Assembly (NCBI GenBank): GCA_021129915.1
Contig: JAJOKI010000069.1
Location: forward strand, 1-8,917
Source: Methanocellales archaeon
Lineage (GTDB): Archaea; Halobacteriota; UBA148; JAJOKI01
Reading direction: 5' to 3'
DNA: 8,917 nucleotides
Part shown: positions 1 through 5,889 of the stretch, piece after piece
How positions within the stretch are numbered: the stretch's first letter is position 1
Layout of the letters: every line of letters begins with the position of its first letter
Position numbers and translations under genes: made by a program
The notes under the pieces: model-generated
What the model saw: the letters and a program-made list of their open reading frames with translations, nothing else
Told to the model about the DNA's origin: nothing
The model's database searches: none

Positions 1-3
1 AAT

Positions 4-360
4 ATGACGTCGATACAACCAAGAAAACAGAGAAGGGAAAGGATAAAAGCGCCACTACATAAACGACAGAAGTTCATGGGGGCAACACTGGATGGTGGGT
101 TGCGTAAAAAATACTCCAGACGTACGGCACGAGTGGTCAAGGGCGATATGGTTAAAATAATGAGAGGAGATCACGCAGGTACAAAAGGAAGGGTTCAAAC
201 CGTCGATCTTAAGCGCGGGAAGGTGACGATCGATGGTGTCACCGTCAAGAAGGCAGATGGTTCCAAAGTCGCACGTCCGATTCATCCGTCCAATATCCAA
301 ATAACCAAACTAAATCTCAAAGATAAACGCCGTGAGAAGATATTAAGAGGACAGCGATAA
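4..360 (+). CDS. rpl24p: Large-subunit ribosomal protein L24 (uL24)
   Basis: This 118-residue basic protein is the archaeal form of uL24, a 23S rRNA-binding protein near the polypeptide exit tunnel that initiates 50S assembly. The N-terminal QPRKQRRERIKAPLHKRQKF segment (residues 5-24) is the archaeal/eukaryotic signature. A KOW motif follows at about residues 47-78, with GDMVKIMRGDHAGTKGRV as its core. The C-terminus is a lysine/arginine-rich tail. The length is normal for archaea. Only three bases precede the ATG, so its ribosome binding site cannot be seen, but the protein begins where archaeal homologues do. It ends 2 nt before eS4, and uL14 would be expected upstream of the window. Confidence 0.97.
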   Translation: MTSIQPRKQRRERIKAPLHKRQKFMGATLDGGLRKKYSRRTARVVKGDMVKIMRGDHAGTKGRVQTVDLKRGKVTIDGVTVKKADGSKVARPIHPSNIQITKLNLKDKRREKILRGQR

Positions 361-362
361 AT

Positions 363-1076
363 ATGACAGGTCATCAAAAGAGAATGTCGGCGCCAACTAG
401 CTGGACAGTGACCAGAAAAACGCACAAATGGGCTGTTAGACCGGTTCCTGGTCCACATTCCAAAAAACGATGCGTACCACTTGCCATAGTGTTGCGCGAC
501 ATGCTGAAGCTCGGAGACAACATCAAGGAAATCCGATATATGTTAAATAACAAACAGATTCTCGTAGATGGGAAGGTTATACGGGATCATAAGTTTCCAA
601 TTGGAATATTCGACGTAGTCTCAATTTGTCCCCCTGCCATTAAGATGCATTACAGAGTATTACTCAATCCCAGAGGGAAATTCATACTTCATAAGATTAA
701 GGATTCGAACGTCAAGCTGTGCCGAATCAACAACAAGACCATAATCAAGAAGGGCACAGTACAGCTTAACCTGCATGATGGCTCAAATGTCATCGGAACG
801 AACGAATATCGTTCTGGCGACTCTGTGATACTCAAACTACCGGAACGAAAGATATTGAAACGACTGGAATATAAACCAGGAAATCTGGTGATGATCGTTG
901 GCGGACAGCATTCTGGAGAAATCGGTACGATCAAAGAAGCGATAGAAGTTCGCAGCTCACGACCAAACATGGTGGCCGTGAAAAGTGACAGAGAATTTGA
1001 GACCATAAAGGATTATGTCTTCGTCATCGGTTGCAACACCGAGAAGTCCGATATTGATCTGGGGGTGCCCAAATGA
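363..1076 (+). CDS. rps4e: Small-subunit ribosomal protein S4e (eS4)
   Basis: This 237-residue protein is eS4, found in archaea and eukaryotes but not bacteria, and it binds 16S rRNA in the 30S body. The start MTGHQKRMSAPTSW is the family N-terminus. An S4-type RNA-binding domain covers about residues 42-85 (VLRDMLKLGDN, ILVDGKVIRDHKFPIGIFDVV). A central eS4 domain spans about 95-165, and a KOW motif lies at about 173-190 (GNLVMIVGGQHSGEIGTI). A later in-frame ATG at 384 would remove the conserved GHQKR segment, so the ATG at 363 is preferred. GAGG at 347-350, inside uL24, may act as its ribosome binding site. The TGA stop overlaps the uL5 start as ATGA. Confidence 0.97.
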   Translation: MTGHQKRMSAPTSWTVTRKTHKWAVRPVPGPHSKKRCVPLAIVLRDMLKLGDNIKEIRYMLNNKQILVDGKVIRDHKFPIGIFDVVSICPPAIKMHYRVLLNPRGKFILHKIKDSNVKLCRINNKTIIKKGTVQLNLHDGSNVIGTNEYRSGDSVILKLPERKILKRLEYKPGNLVMIVGGQHSGEIGTIKEAIEVRSSRPNMVAVKSDREFETIKDYVFVIGCNTEKSDIDLGVPK

Positions 1077-1588
1077 CGTCGACGAATCCTATGAAAAATC
1101 CACGGATATACAAGGTAACGGTCAATATAAGTTTGGGAGAAGGTGGACAAAAGCTCATCAATGCCGAGCAGATTCTTGCAAAAATAAGCGGGCAGACGCC
1201 GGTCAGGACCATCGCAAAGAAAACCTTAGCCACATTCGGTATTAAGAAGGGGAGGCCCGTTGGGTGCGTTGTAACGCTCAGGAAAGAAGCGGCAGAGAAG
1301 TTTTTACGATCTGCCCTCGCGATAAACGAGAATCAACTTGCCCTATCGCAGTTTGACGAAAACGGCAATTTCTCATTTGGCATCGAAGAGCATACCGATT
1401 TTCCCGACATGCGATACGACCCTGAAATAGGAATATTTGGCATGGATGTATCTGTCGCATTGGAGCGTCCCGGTTACAGAGTTCGTCGTAGACGGATAAA
1501 ACAACATAAGATTTCGCCCACCCATAGATTGAATAAAGAGGATGCGGCTGCCTTCATCAAAGATAAATTCGGCACGGTAGTAAAATGA
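1073..1588 (+). CDS. rpl5p: Large-subunit ribosomal protein L5 (uL5)
   Basis: This 171-residue protein is uL5, part of the central protuberance, where it binds 5S rRNA with uL18 and contacts P-site tRNA. Family marks include [21 protein letters not shown] near the N-terminus (residues 5-25), a [19 protein letters not shown] block (42-60), and [20 protein letters not shown] followed by a run of arginines (115-141). The length is normal for archaea. The start ATG overlaps the eS4 stop (ATGA at 1073-1076), and GGGGGTG at 1061-1067 gives a Shine-Dalgarno site inside eS4. An in-frame ATG at residue 7 is a less likely start because residues 5-6 are conserved. The stop overlaps the uS14 start in the same way. 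Confidence 0.97.
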   Translation: MTSTNPMKNPRIYKVTVNISLGEGGQKLINAEQILAKISGQTPVRTIAKKTLATFGIKKGRPVGCVVTLRKEAAEKFLRSALAINENQLALSQFDENGNFSFGIEEHTDFPDMRYDPEIGIFGMDVSVALERPGYRVRRRRIKQHKISPTHRLNKEDAAAFIKDKFGTVVK

Positions 1589-1740
1589 CGAAACCACAAA
1601 ATATAAAATTTGGATGTTGGGCAAACCAGTGCAAGCAGTGTGGAAGAAAACGAGGACTGGTCCGAAAATACAATATATATTTATGTCGACAATGTTTTAG
1701 AGAAGTCGCATATGATATGGGATTTAGAAAGTACAGCTAA
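1585..1740 (+). CDS. rps14p: Small-subunit ribosomal protein S14, zinc-ribbon type (uS14)
   Basis: This is a short 51-residue gene that a minimum-length cutoff would miss. The reading frame from 1585 runs [20 protein letters not shown] to [11 protein letters not shown] and stops with TAA at 1738-1740. A zinc ribbon is complete: C16-x2-C19 and C34-x2-C37, with the family's [17 protein letters not shown] between and after. This matches the cysteine-containing archaeal/eukaryotic uS14, which sits in the 30S head and helps shape the decoding region. An additional cysteine (C11) and a tryptophan (W12) stand where many archaeal homologues have basic or glycine residues. Its ATG overlaps the uL5 stop as ATGA (1585-1588), so its translation is probably coupled to uL5; no strong Shine-Dalgarno site is visible. 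Confidence 0.96.
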   Translation: MTKPQNIKFGCWANQCKQCGRKRGLVRKYNIYLCRQCFREVAYDMGFRKYS

Positions 1741-1743
1741 AAT

Positions 1744-1749
1744 GGTGAT
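1744..1749 (+). promoter_or_regulatory. Ribosome binding site of rps8p
   Basis: GGTGAT in the 16-nt gap after uS14 is complementary to the archaeal 16S rRNA 3' end (read as AGGAGGTGATC). It lies 7 nt before the ATG at 1757 and supports that start. Confidence 0.75.
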
Positions 1750-1756
1750 GGTTTAA

Positions 1757-2149
1757 ATGACATTAGTAGACACTCTTGCAAATATATTATCCTCGATCAA
1801 GAATGCAAGCGATGCTGGAAAACTAGAATGTACGGTAGCACCCGCATCGAAACTTGCCTGCAATATCCTAAAAGTCATGCAGGAGCAGGAATATATCGGC
1901 AAGTTCGAGTTAATAGATGACAAAAAATCAGGCAAGTTAAAGGTAAAGTTGCGCGGCAGGATCAATAAATGTGGAGTCGTAAAACCTCGATTTTCAGTCA
2001 AGAATACGGAATTTGAAAAATGGGAAAAGAGATATTTGCCCGCCCAGAACTTTGGGACATTGATAGTGACAACTCCCCACGGGGTTGTGTCCCATTACGA
2101 CGCCAGAGAAAAGGGAACTGGCGGAATATTGCTGGCATATGTATATTAG
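1757..2149 (+). CDS. rps8p: Small-subunit ribosomal protein S8 (uS8)
   Basis: This 130-residue protein is uS8, which binds the central domain of 16S rRNA early in 30S assembly. The N-terminal domain opens with [18 protein letters not shown] (residues 5-22). The C-terminal domain carries the archaeal signature [20 protein letters not shown], followed by the usual LLAYVY end (105-130). In E. coli S8 represses the spc operon by binding its own mRNA, but no equivalent mRNA site can be recognised here. Length and start fit the family. The stop TAG is part of the uL6 ribosome binding site (AGGTGA). Confidence 0.97.
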   Translation: MTLVDTLANILSSIKNASDAGKLECTVAPASKLACNILKVMQEQEYIGKFELIDDKKSGKLKVKLRGRINKCGVVKPRFSVKNTEFEKWEKRYLPAQNFGTLIVTTPHGVVSHYDAREKGTGGILLAYVY

Positions 2150-2153
2150 GTGA
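2148..2153 (+). promoter_or_regulatory. Ribosome binding site of rpl6p overlapping the rps8p stop codon
   Basis: AGGTGA begins inside the uS8 TAG stop and ends 6 nt before the uL6 ATG at 2160. It fits the anti-Shine-Dalgarno sequence and suggests that termination of uS8 and initiation of uL6 are coupled. Confidence 0.75.
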
Positions 2154-2159
2154 ATATAG

Positions 2160-2672
2160 ATGAGAGAGGTCATACCAATTCCAAAAGATGTGAACGTTCA
2201 AATCGAAGGAGATTGTATCAAAATCTCGGGTACTAAAGGCGAGTTGCAACGCGAGCTGTGGTATCCTGGTATCACCATCACTAAAGAAGATTCGGAAATT
2301 ATAGTTAAGACTGAAAACCCCAGAAAAAAGGAGAGTGCGATGATGGGCACATTTGCTTCACACATCCGAAATATGATAATCGGTGTGACCGAGGGATTTG
2401 TACGTACATTAAAAATAGTCTATACTCACTTCCCAATCCAGGTCAAAGTAGAAGGAAATGCCGCACTCATCAGCAACTTCTTGGGAGAGCGAAAACCAAG
2501 AAGGGCAGAAATAGTTAGAAATTCCAAGGTTCAAATCGACCGCGATGAGATAATTGTCACAGGAATTGACAAAGAGGGAGTCTGTCAAACCGCTGCAAAT
2601 ATAGAACAGGCAACCAAAATCCGCAGATATGATCCAAGAGTATTTCAAGACGGCATATATGTAATCGGGTGA
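2160..2672 (+). CDS. rpl6p: Large-subunit ribosomal protein L6 (uL6)
   Basis: This 170-residue protein is uL6, which binds 23S rRNA near the factor-binding site and the sarcin-ricin loop. It has the duplicated L6 fold. The first repeat covers about residues 5-80 (PIPKDVNVQIEGDCIKISGTKGEL, then MGTFASHIRNMIIGVTEGF). The second covers about 85-165 and includes FLGERKPRRAEI and ANIEQATKIRRYDPRVFQDGIYV. The FLGE and RVFQDGIYV blocks are typical of archaeal uL6. The length is normal. The TGA stop at 2670-2672 overlaps both a possible GTG start of eL32 and its strong Shine-Dalgarno sequence. Confidence 0.97.
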   Translation: MREVIPIPKDVNVQIEGDCIKISGTKGELQRELWYPGITITKEDSEIIVKTENPRKKESAMMGTFASHIRNMIIGVTEGFVRTLKIVYTHFPIQVKVEGNAALISNFLGERKPRRAEIVRNSKVQIDRDEIIVTGIDKEGVCQTAANIEQATKIRRYDPRVFQDGIYVIG

Positions 2673-2674
2673 TC
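2668..2674 (+). promoter_or_regulatory. Ribosome binding site of rpl32e, favouring the GTG at 2678
   Basis: GGTGATC is a seven-base perfect match to the complement of the archaeal 16S 3' end. Aligned to AGGAGGTGATC, its GG lies 8 nt before the GTG at 2678, a canonical distance. The alternative GTG at 2669 is inside this site and has no Shine-Dalgarno sequence in front of it. Confidence 0.7.
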
Positions 2675-2677
2675 ACA

Positions 2678-3322
2678 GTGACTGAGACGATTGGGGAACC
2701 GTTGAAATCCAAAATAAAAGGACTCGGCAAGGCGAAGACCAATGCACTAGTTCAGGCTGGATTCAAATCAGTAGAGGATATACAAAATATTACTGCCGTG
2801 GATGGCATCAGTCCCACTCTTGCAGAGGACGTGAAAAAGGCAGTCCAGGGACTAGAAACAAAAACCAAGAGACCTGCTTTAAAGAAGGAAAAGAAAAAAC
2901 CGGTCGAGATCGAAAAATCGGTCAAAATGAGCTTTAGTGCCACCAAAGAGCGGTTTCTAAGGGTGAGAAAACGGCAAAAAAACAAAAAACCCTCATTCAG
3001 ACGTCACGATTCCCATAAGAAGAAGCGTGTTGGTACAAGTTGGAGGTTCCCAGGGGGCATCCACAACAAACAACGCAGCGGAATCGCCGCAAAAGGGGCA
3101 ATGGTCCAAGTGGGCTATGGCAGTCCAAAAGGGGTAAGAGGATTGCATCCATCTGGCTACGAAGAAGTACTGGTGCACAATCTTAACGAGATAGATACAG
3201 TAGATGCATCAATACAAGCAATTCGAATCAGCAGCACAGTAGGCCTCAAAAAGCGATTAGATATAGAGGAAAAAGCAGAAGGACTCGGTCTTAAAATATT
3301 GAATCCTATGAAGAGGGAATAA
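2678..3322 (+). CDS. rpl32e: Large-subunit ribosomal protein L32e (eL32) with helix-hairpin-helix N-terminal extension
   Basis: This protein is 214 residues from the GTG at 2678, or 217 from an overlapping GTG at 2669; the ribosome binding site favours 2678. The C-terminal ~125 residues are the eL32 core (RFLRVRKRQKNKKPSFRRHD, HKKKRVGTSWRFPGG, RGLHPSGYEEVLVHN), which binds 23S rRNA on the solvent side of the 50S. In front lies an extension of about 60 residues resembling a helix-hairpin-helix pair (IKGLGKAKTNALVQAGFKSV, then VDGISPTLAEDVKKAV). A lysine-rich linker (KKEKKKPVEIEK) joins it to the core. Haloarcula L32e has the same arrangement, so this is a known lineage-restricted architecture rather than a new fusion. 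The eL19 start follows its stop with no gap. Confidence 0.95.
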   Translation: MTETIGEPLKSKIKGLGKAKTNALVQAGFKSVEDIQNITAVDGISPTLAEDVKKAVQGLETKTKRPALKKEKKKPVEIEKSVKMSFSATKERFLRVRKRQKNKKPSFRRHDSHKKKRVGTSWRFPGGIHNKQRSGIAAKGAMVQVGYGSPKGVRGLHPSGYEEVLVHNLNEIDTVDASIQAIRISSTVGLKKRLDIEEKAEGLGLKILNPMKRE

Positions 3323-3775
3323 ATGGCCAACCTATCCAATCAAAGAAGAATGGCAGCAGGCATAATGAAAGTCGGTGAAACACGAGTGTGGATGGACTCT
3401 GAGAGGCTGGAAGATATAGCCGCGGCCATCACCAAGGAGGATGTTCGCACACTGGTCGGCGAGGGAGCCATTAAATCGAAGGCTCAAAAAGGCATCAGCC
3501 GTGGAAGGGCTCGTGCAAAAAAAGTGAAATGCGTATATGGACACCGAAAAGGGCATGGTAGTCGAAGGGGGGCAAAGGGCGCCAGAGCTCCAAGAAAAGA
3601 ACAGTGGATGAAAAAGATCAGAGCTTTGAGGCGCAGACTCCGAACACTGAGAGAAGAGGAGACCATCGACACTAGCACGTATCGCAAATTTTACAATAAA
3701 ATAAAAGGTGGAGAATTCCGAAATGTCGCCCACTTAAATTCACATCTTGAGTCCAAGAACCTTATCAAGCAATAA
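3323..3775 (+). CDS. rpl19e: Large-subunit ribosomal protein L19e (eL19)
   Basis: This 150-residue, very basic protein is eL19, found in archaea and eukaryotes but not bacteria, where its helices bind 23S rRNA near the exit tunnel and subunit interface. The N-terminal NQRRMAAGIMKVGETRVWMD (residues 6-25) is diagnostic. The basic middle includes KGISRGRARAKKVKC and GHRKGHGSRRGAKGARAPRK (56-92). A long C-terminal helical region follows (RALRRRLRTLREE, then YRKFYNKIKGGEFRNVAHL). The length matches archaeal homologues. The ATG directly follows the eL32 stop, with AGAGGGA inside eL32 as the likely ribosome binding site. Confidence 0.97.
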   Translation: MANLSNQRRMAAGIMKVGETRVWMDSERLEDIAAAITKEDVRTLVGEGAIKSKAQKGISRGRARAKKVKCVYGHRKGHGSRRGAKGARAPRKEQWMKKIRALRRRLRTLREEETIDTSTYRKFYNKIKGGEFRNVAHLNSHLESKNLIKQ

Positions 3776-3777
3776 GA

Positions 3778-3781
3778 AGGT
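3778..3781 (+). promoter_or_regulatory. Ribosome binding site of rpl18p
   Basis: AGGT, within AAGAAGGTAATT just after the eL19 stop, lies 7 nt before the ATG at 3789. It supports that ATG over an upstream in-frame TTG at 3747, which has no such site. Confidence 0.6.
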
Positions 3782-3788
3782 AATTAAA

Positions 3789-4340
3789 ATGGTATTCAGA
3801 CGAAGAAGAGAGGGGAAAACAGATTATCGAAAGAGACTTAAGTTGCTCCTATCGCAAAAACCAAGAGTAGTGATACGAAAGAGTTTAAAGCATACAGCGG
3901 TTCAACTCATAGTGCCGCGTAAACAGGGAGACGCGATTTTATCCTCCGCAAGTTCGTGTGAACTCTCAAAGTTTGGATATAAAGGTGCAACAGGAAACAC
4001 TCCCGCGACATATTTGACTGGATTATTATTTGGACTCAGAGCATTGAAAGAAGGGCACAAAGAGGGAGTATTGGACACGGGGTTGCAAACATCGTCAAAA
4101 GGCTCTAAAGTTTATGCAGCGCTGAAGGGCATGGTCGACGCTGGGATGGACATCCCCCACGACCCTTCAATATTCCCGGATGACGGACGAATCCGCGGGG
4201 AGCATATAGCCAATTACGCCAATAAAGAGAAGGATGCATATCCTGAATATGCAAAACGAGGTCTGAAGGCAACGGATTTAGCCGATCATTTCAATCAGAC
4301 CAAAGAAAGGATATTGAATGAACTTGCCGAAGGTGAGTAG
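3789..4340 (+). CDS. rpl18p: Large-subunit ribosomal protein L18 (uL18)
   Basis: This 183-residue protein is archaeal uL18, which binds 5S rRNA in the central protuberance together with uL5. The start [20 protein letters not shown] matches the conserved [11 protein letters not shown] block, followed by [18 protein letters not shown]. Later blocks include the [22 protein letters not shown] region, [41 protein letters not shown] and a long helical C-terminus. Many archaeal homologues have about ten further residues (of the GP-x-Y-x-V type) before the [11 protein letters not shown] block, and these are missing here. The frame does extend upstream to a TTG at 3747, but its residues (SPRTLSSNKKVIK) do not resemble the family and would overlap eL19. 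Confidence 0.95.
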   Translation: MVFRRRREGKTDYRKRLKLLLSQKPRVVIRKSLKHTAVQLIVPRKQGDAILSSASSCELSKFGYKGATGNTPATYLTGLLFGLRALKEGHKEGVLDTGLQTSSKGSKVYAALKGMVDAGMDIPHDPSIFPDDGRIRGEHIANYANKEKDAYPEYAKRGLKATDLADHFNQTKERILNELAEGE

Positions 4341-4345
4341 ATACT

Positions 4346-4957
4346 ATGAAATTCGATTACAAGAGTGAATGGATACCCAAGACGCGACTGGGGAGACTGG
4401 TGCAGGAGGGGGAAATTACATCAATAGGGGAGGCGCTCGCATCCGGTCTCTCGATAAAAGAAGCGGAAATCATAGATGCATTGATGCCAGACCTGCAAGA
4501 TGAAGTATTAGACGTCAATATGGTCCAGCGAATGACCGACTCCGGGCGGCGGGTGAAATTCAGGGCGACTGTCGCTGTTGGAAATGGTGATGGATATATG
4601 GGGCTGGCAGAAGGCAAGGACGTACAGGTTGGACCTGCCATCAGAAAGGCCATAGATATGGCAAAACGGAATATCATACAGATTAAAATGGGTTGTGGCT
4701 CATGGGAGTGTGGTTGTGGTCTGGAACACACCGTCCCGTTTGAAGTAAAGGGGAAGGCGGGCAGTGTTACGGTAGTACTCAAGCCAGCTCCGAGAGGGCT
4801 TGGAATAGCATCCGGTGGAACTGCCAAAAAAGTACTGGAATTAGCAGGTATCAAGGATGTCTGGACGAGGTCTGAAGGCAAGACGAGAACTACTATAAAC
4901 TTCGCAAAGGCCACATATAAGGCATTAAAACGGACTGTTACTACACGAACCAAATAA
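4346..4957 (+). CDS. rps5p: Small-subunit ribosomal protein S5 (uS5)
   Basis: This 203-residue protein is archaeal uS5, located at the mRNA entry channel and important for decoding accuracy. The N-terminus ([20 protein letters not shown], residues 9-28) is the archaeal/eukaryotic extension. The S5 double-stranded-RNA-binding-like domain follows at about 60-125 ([20 protein letters not shown], then [19 protein letters not shown]). It ends in the archaeal [10 protein letters not shown] cysteine block (C117, C122, C124). The C-terminal domain contains [20 protein letters not shown] and [23 protein letters not shown] at 4331-4336, inside the end of uL18, is the likely ribosome binding site. The length is normal. 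Confidence 0.97.
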   Translation: MKFDYKSEWIPKTRLGRLVQEGEITSIGEALASGLSIKEAEIIDALMPDLQDEVLDVNMVQRMTDSGRRVKFRATVAVGNGDGYMGLAEGKDVQVGPAIRKAIDMAKRNIIQIKMGCGSWECGCGLEHTVPFEVKGKAGSVTVVLKPAPRGLGIASGGTAKKVLELAGIKDVWTRSEGKTRTTINFAKATYKALKRTVTTRTK

Positions 4958-4968
4958 GTGGAACGAAC

Positions 4969-4974
4969 AAGGAG
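4969..4974 (+). promoter_or_regulatory. Ribosome binding site of rpl30p
   Basis: AAGGAG lies 6 nt before the ATG at 4981, in the widest intergenic gap of the window (23 nt). The gap is too small to hold a promoter with its own leader. Confidence 0.75.
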
Positions 4975-4980
4975 TAAAAG

Positions 4981-5442
4981 ATGTATGCAGTAATCAGATT
5001 GCGGAGCGGCATCCACACCAGGCCAGAGATAAAGGACACTCTGAAAATGATACGCCTGAATCGAATTAACCATTGTGTTGTGCTTGCCGAAACTCCCCAC
5101 AACAAAGGCATGATTCAAAAAGTGAAGGACTATGTAGCCTGGGGCATCATCGATGCAAATTCTCTCGCTTTAATCCTGCAGAAAAGAGGCGAATTAGAAG
5201 GGGGCGCACCACTCACCGACAAATATGTGAAAGATGTTGCCAAATATGAATCAATCACGGAGTTCGCCAAAGCGGTGTGTGATGGTGATGCATTACTCAA
5301 AGATATTCCAAAGCTCACACCAGTGTTCAGACTTCATCCCCCCCGTAAAGGACACAGAGGTATCAAAAAGACGTTCCAGCAAGGTGGAGCACTGGGATTT
5401 TACGGCGAGGAAATTAACACACTTATTAAGCAAATGCGGTGA
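4981..5442 (+). CDS. rpl30p: Large-subunit ribosomal protein L30 (uL30)
   Basis: This 153-residue protein is the long archaeal/eukaryotic form of uL30; bacterial L30 is only about 60 residues. The core ferredoxin-like L30 fold is MYAVIRLRSGIHTRPEIKDT with LKMIRLNRINHCVVL and KGMIQKVKDYVAWG (residues 1-55). The archaeal C-terminal extension follows, ending with PVFRLHPPRKGHRGIKKTFQ and GGALGFYGEEIN. It binds 23S and 5S rRNA regions near the central protuberance base. The TGA stop is part of the uL15 ribosome binding site. Confidence 0.97.
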   Translation: MYAVIRLRSGIHTRPEIKDTLKMIRLNRINHCVVLAETPHNKGMIQKVKDYVAWGIIDANSLALILQKRGELEGGAPLTDKYVKDVAKYESITEFAKAVCDGDALLKDIPKLTPVFRLHPPRKGHRGIKKTFQQGGALGFYGEEINTLIKQMR

Positions 5443-5444
5443 GG
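5438..5444 (+). promoter_or_regulatory. Ribosome binding site of rpl15p overlapping the rpl30p stop codon
   Basis: GGTGAGG contains the uL30 TGA stop and ends 2 nt before the uL15 ATG at 5447. Its leading GG is 7 nt from the ATG. This fixes the uL15 start and suggests coupled termination and re-initiation. Confidence 0.7.
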
Positions 5445-5446
5445 AA

Positions 5447-5875
5447 ATGAGCAAATCGAAGACGAAGAAATACAGAGGATCCAGAACATTCGGTGCCGGT
5501 ACACATAAAAACCGCCGAGGTGGCGGAAGTAGAGGGGGGAGAGGACACGCCGGCGGGTGTAAGCATCATTTCGTCCGAGCGTTGCAAGAGGGCCGGGCAT
5601 ATGGCAAATATGGCTTCAAACGACCGCCCAAGGCAATCACAAAATATACGTCCATCAATGTTGGCGAACTGGATCAGGTTTCAGAAATTTTGTTATCAAA
5701 AGGCATGGCAAAAAAGAGAGATGGGACAATTCAAATCAGTTTGGCAGATATAAATGTCGACAAAGTGCTCGGTAGCGGACAGATTACAAAAAAACTAAGC
5801 ATAACCGCAAGTGGGTTTTCCGAAACTGCCAAGGCCAAAATAGAAAAAATGGGTGGCAAATGCCATATTTGTTGA
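5447..5875 (+). CDS. rpl15p: Large-subunit ribosomal protein L15 (uL15)
   Basis: This 142-residue protein is uL15, a late-assembly 50S protein whose basic N-terminus threads into 23S rRNA. Residues 8-42 carry the family's glycine/arginine-rich segment (KYRGSRTFGAGTHKNRRGGG, then GGRGHAGGCKHHF). YGKYGFKRP follows at 52-60, and the globular C-terminal domain covers about 65-138 (VLGSGQITKKLSITASGFSE). The frame is open further upstream inside uL30, but the ATG at 5447 has the ribosome binding site and gives the archaeal start. The protein ends in GGKCHIC, which adds a CxxC pair at the extreme C-terminus; I do not recall this as a usual family feature. Confidence 0.96.
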   Translation: MSKSKTKKYRGSRTFGAGTHKNRRGGGSRGGRGHAGGCKHHFVRALQEGRAYGKYGFKRPPKAITKYTSINVGELDQVSEILLSKGMAKKRDGTIQISLADINVDKVLGSGQITKKLSITASGFSETAKAKIEKMGGKCHIC

Positions 5876-5889
5876 ATAGGTGTTAAAAC

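Noticed and set aside
1015..1245. Small plus-strand open frame across the eS4/uL5 junction.
   Set aside because: It is out of frame with both well-conserved genes and shows no recognisable product.
1666..1684. AT-rich ATATATATTTATG-like stretch inside uS14, upstream of uS8, resembling a TATA box.
   Set aside because: It encodes the conserved YNIYLC segment of uS14, uS8 already has good operon context, and nothing else marks a promoter.
3747..3788. TTG-initiated extension of uL18 overlapping the end of eL19.
   Set aside because: The extra residues do not match the uL18 family, there is no ribosome binding site, and the ATG at 3789 is preceded by AGGT.
4357..5118. A long minus-strand open frame of 253 codons opposite uS5 and the start of uL30.
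   Set aside because: It lies entirely antisense to two unmistakable ribosomal protein genes, its product has no recognisable domain, and it looks like a by-product of their codon use.
5234..5446. In-frame extension of uL15 back into uL30.
   Set aside because: This open frame is the shadow of uL30. The extension has no uL15 similarity, and the ATG at 5447 has a strong ribosome binding site and the family N-terminus.
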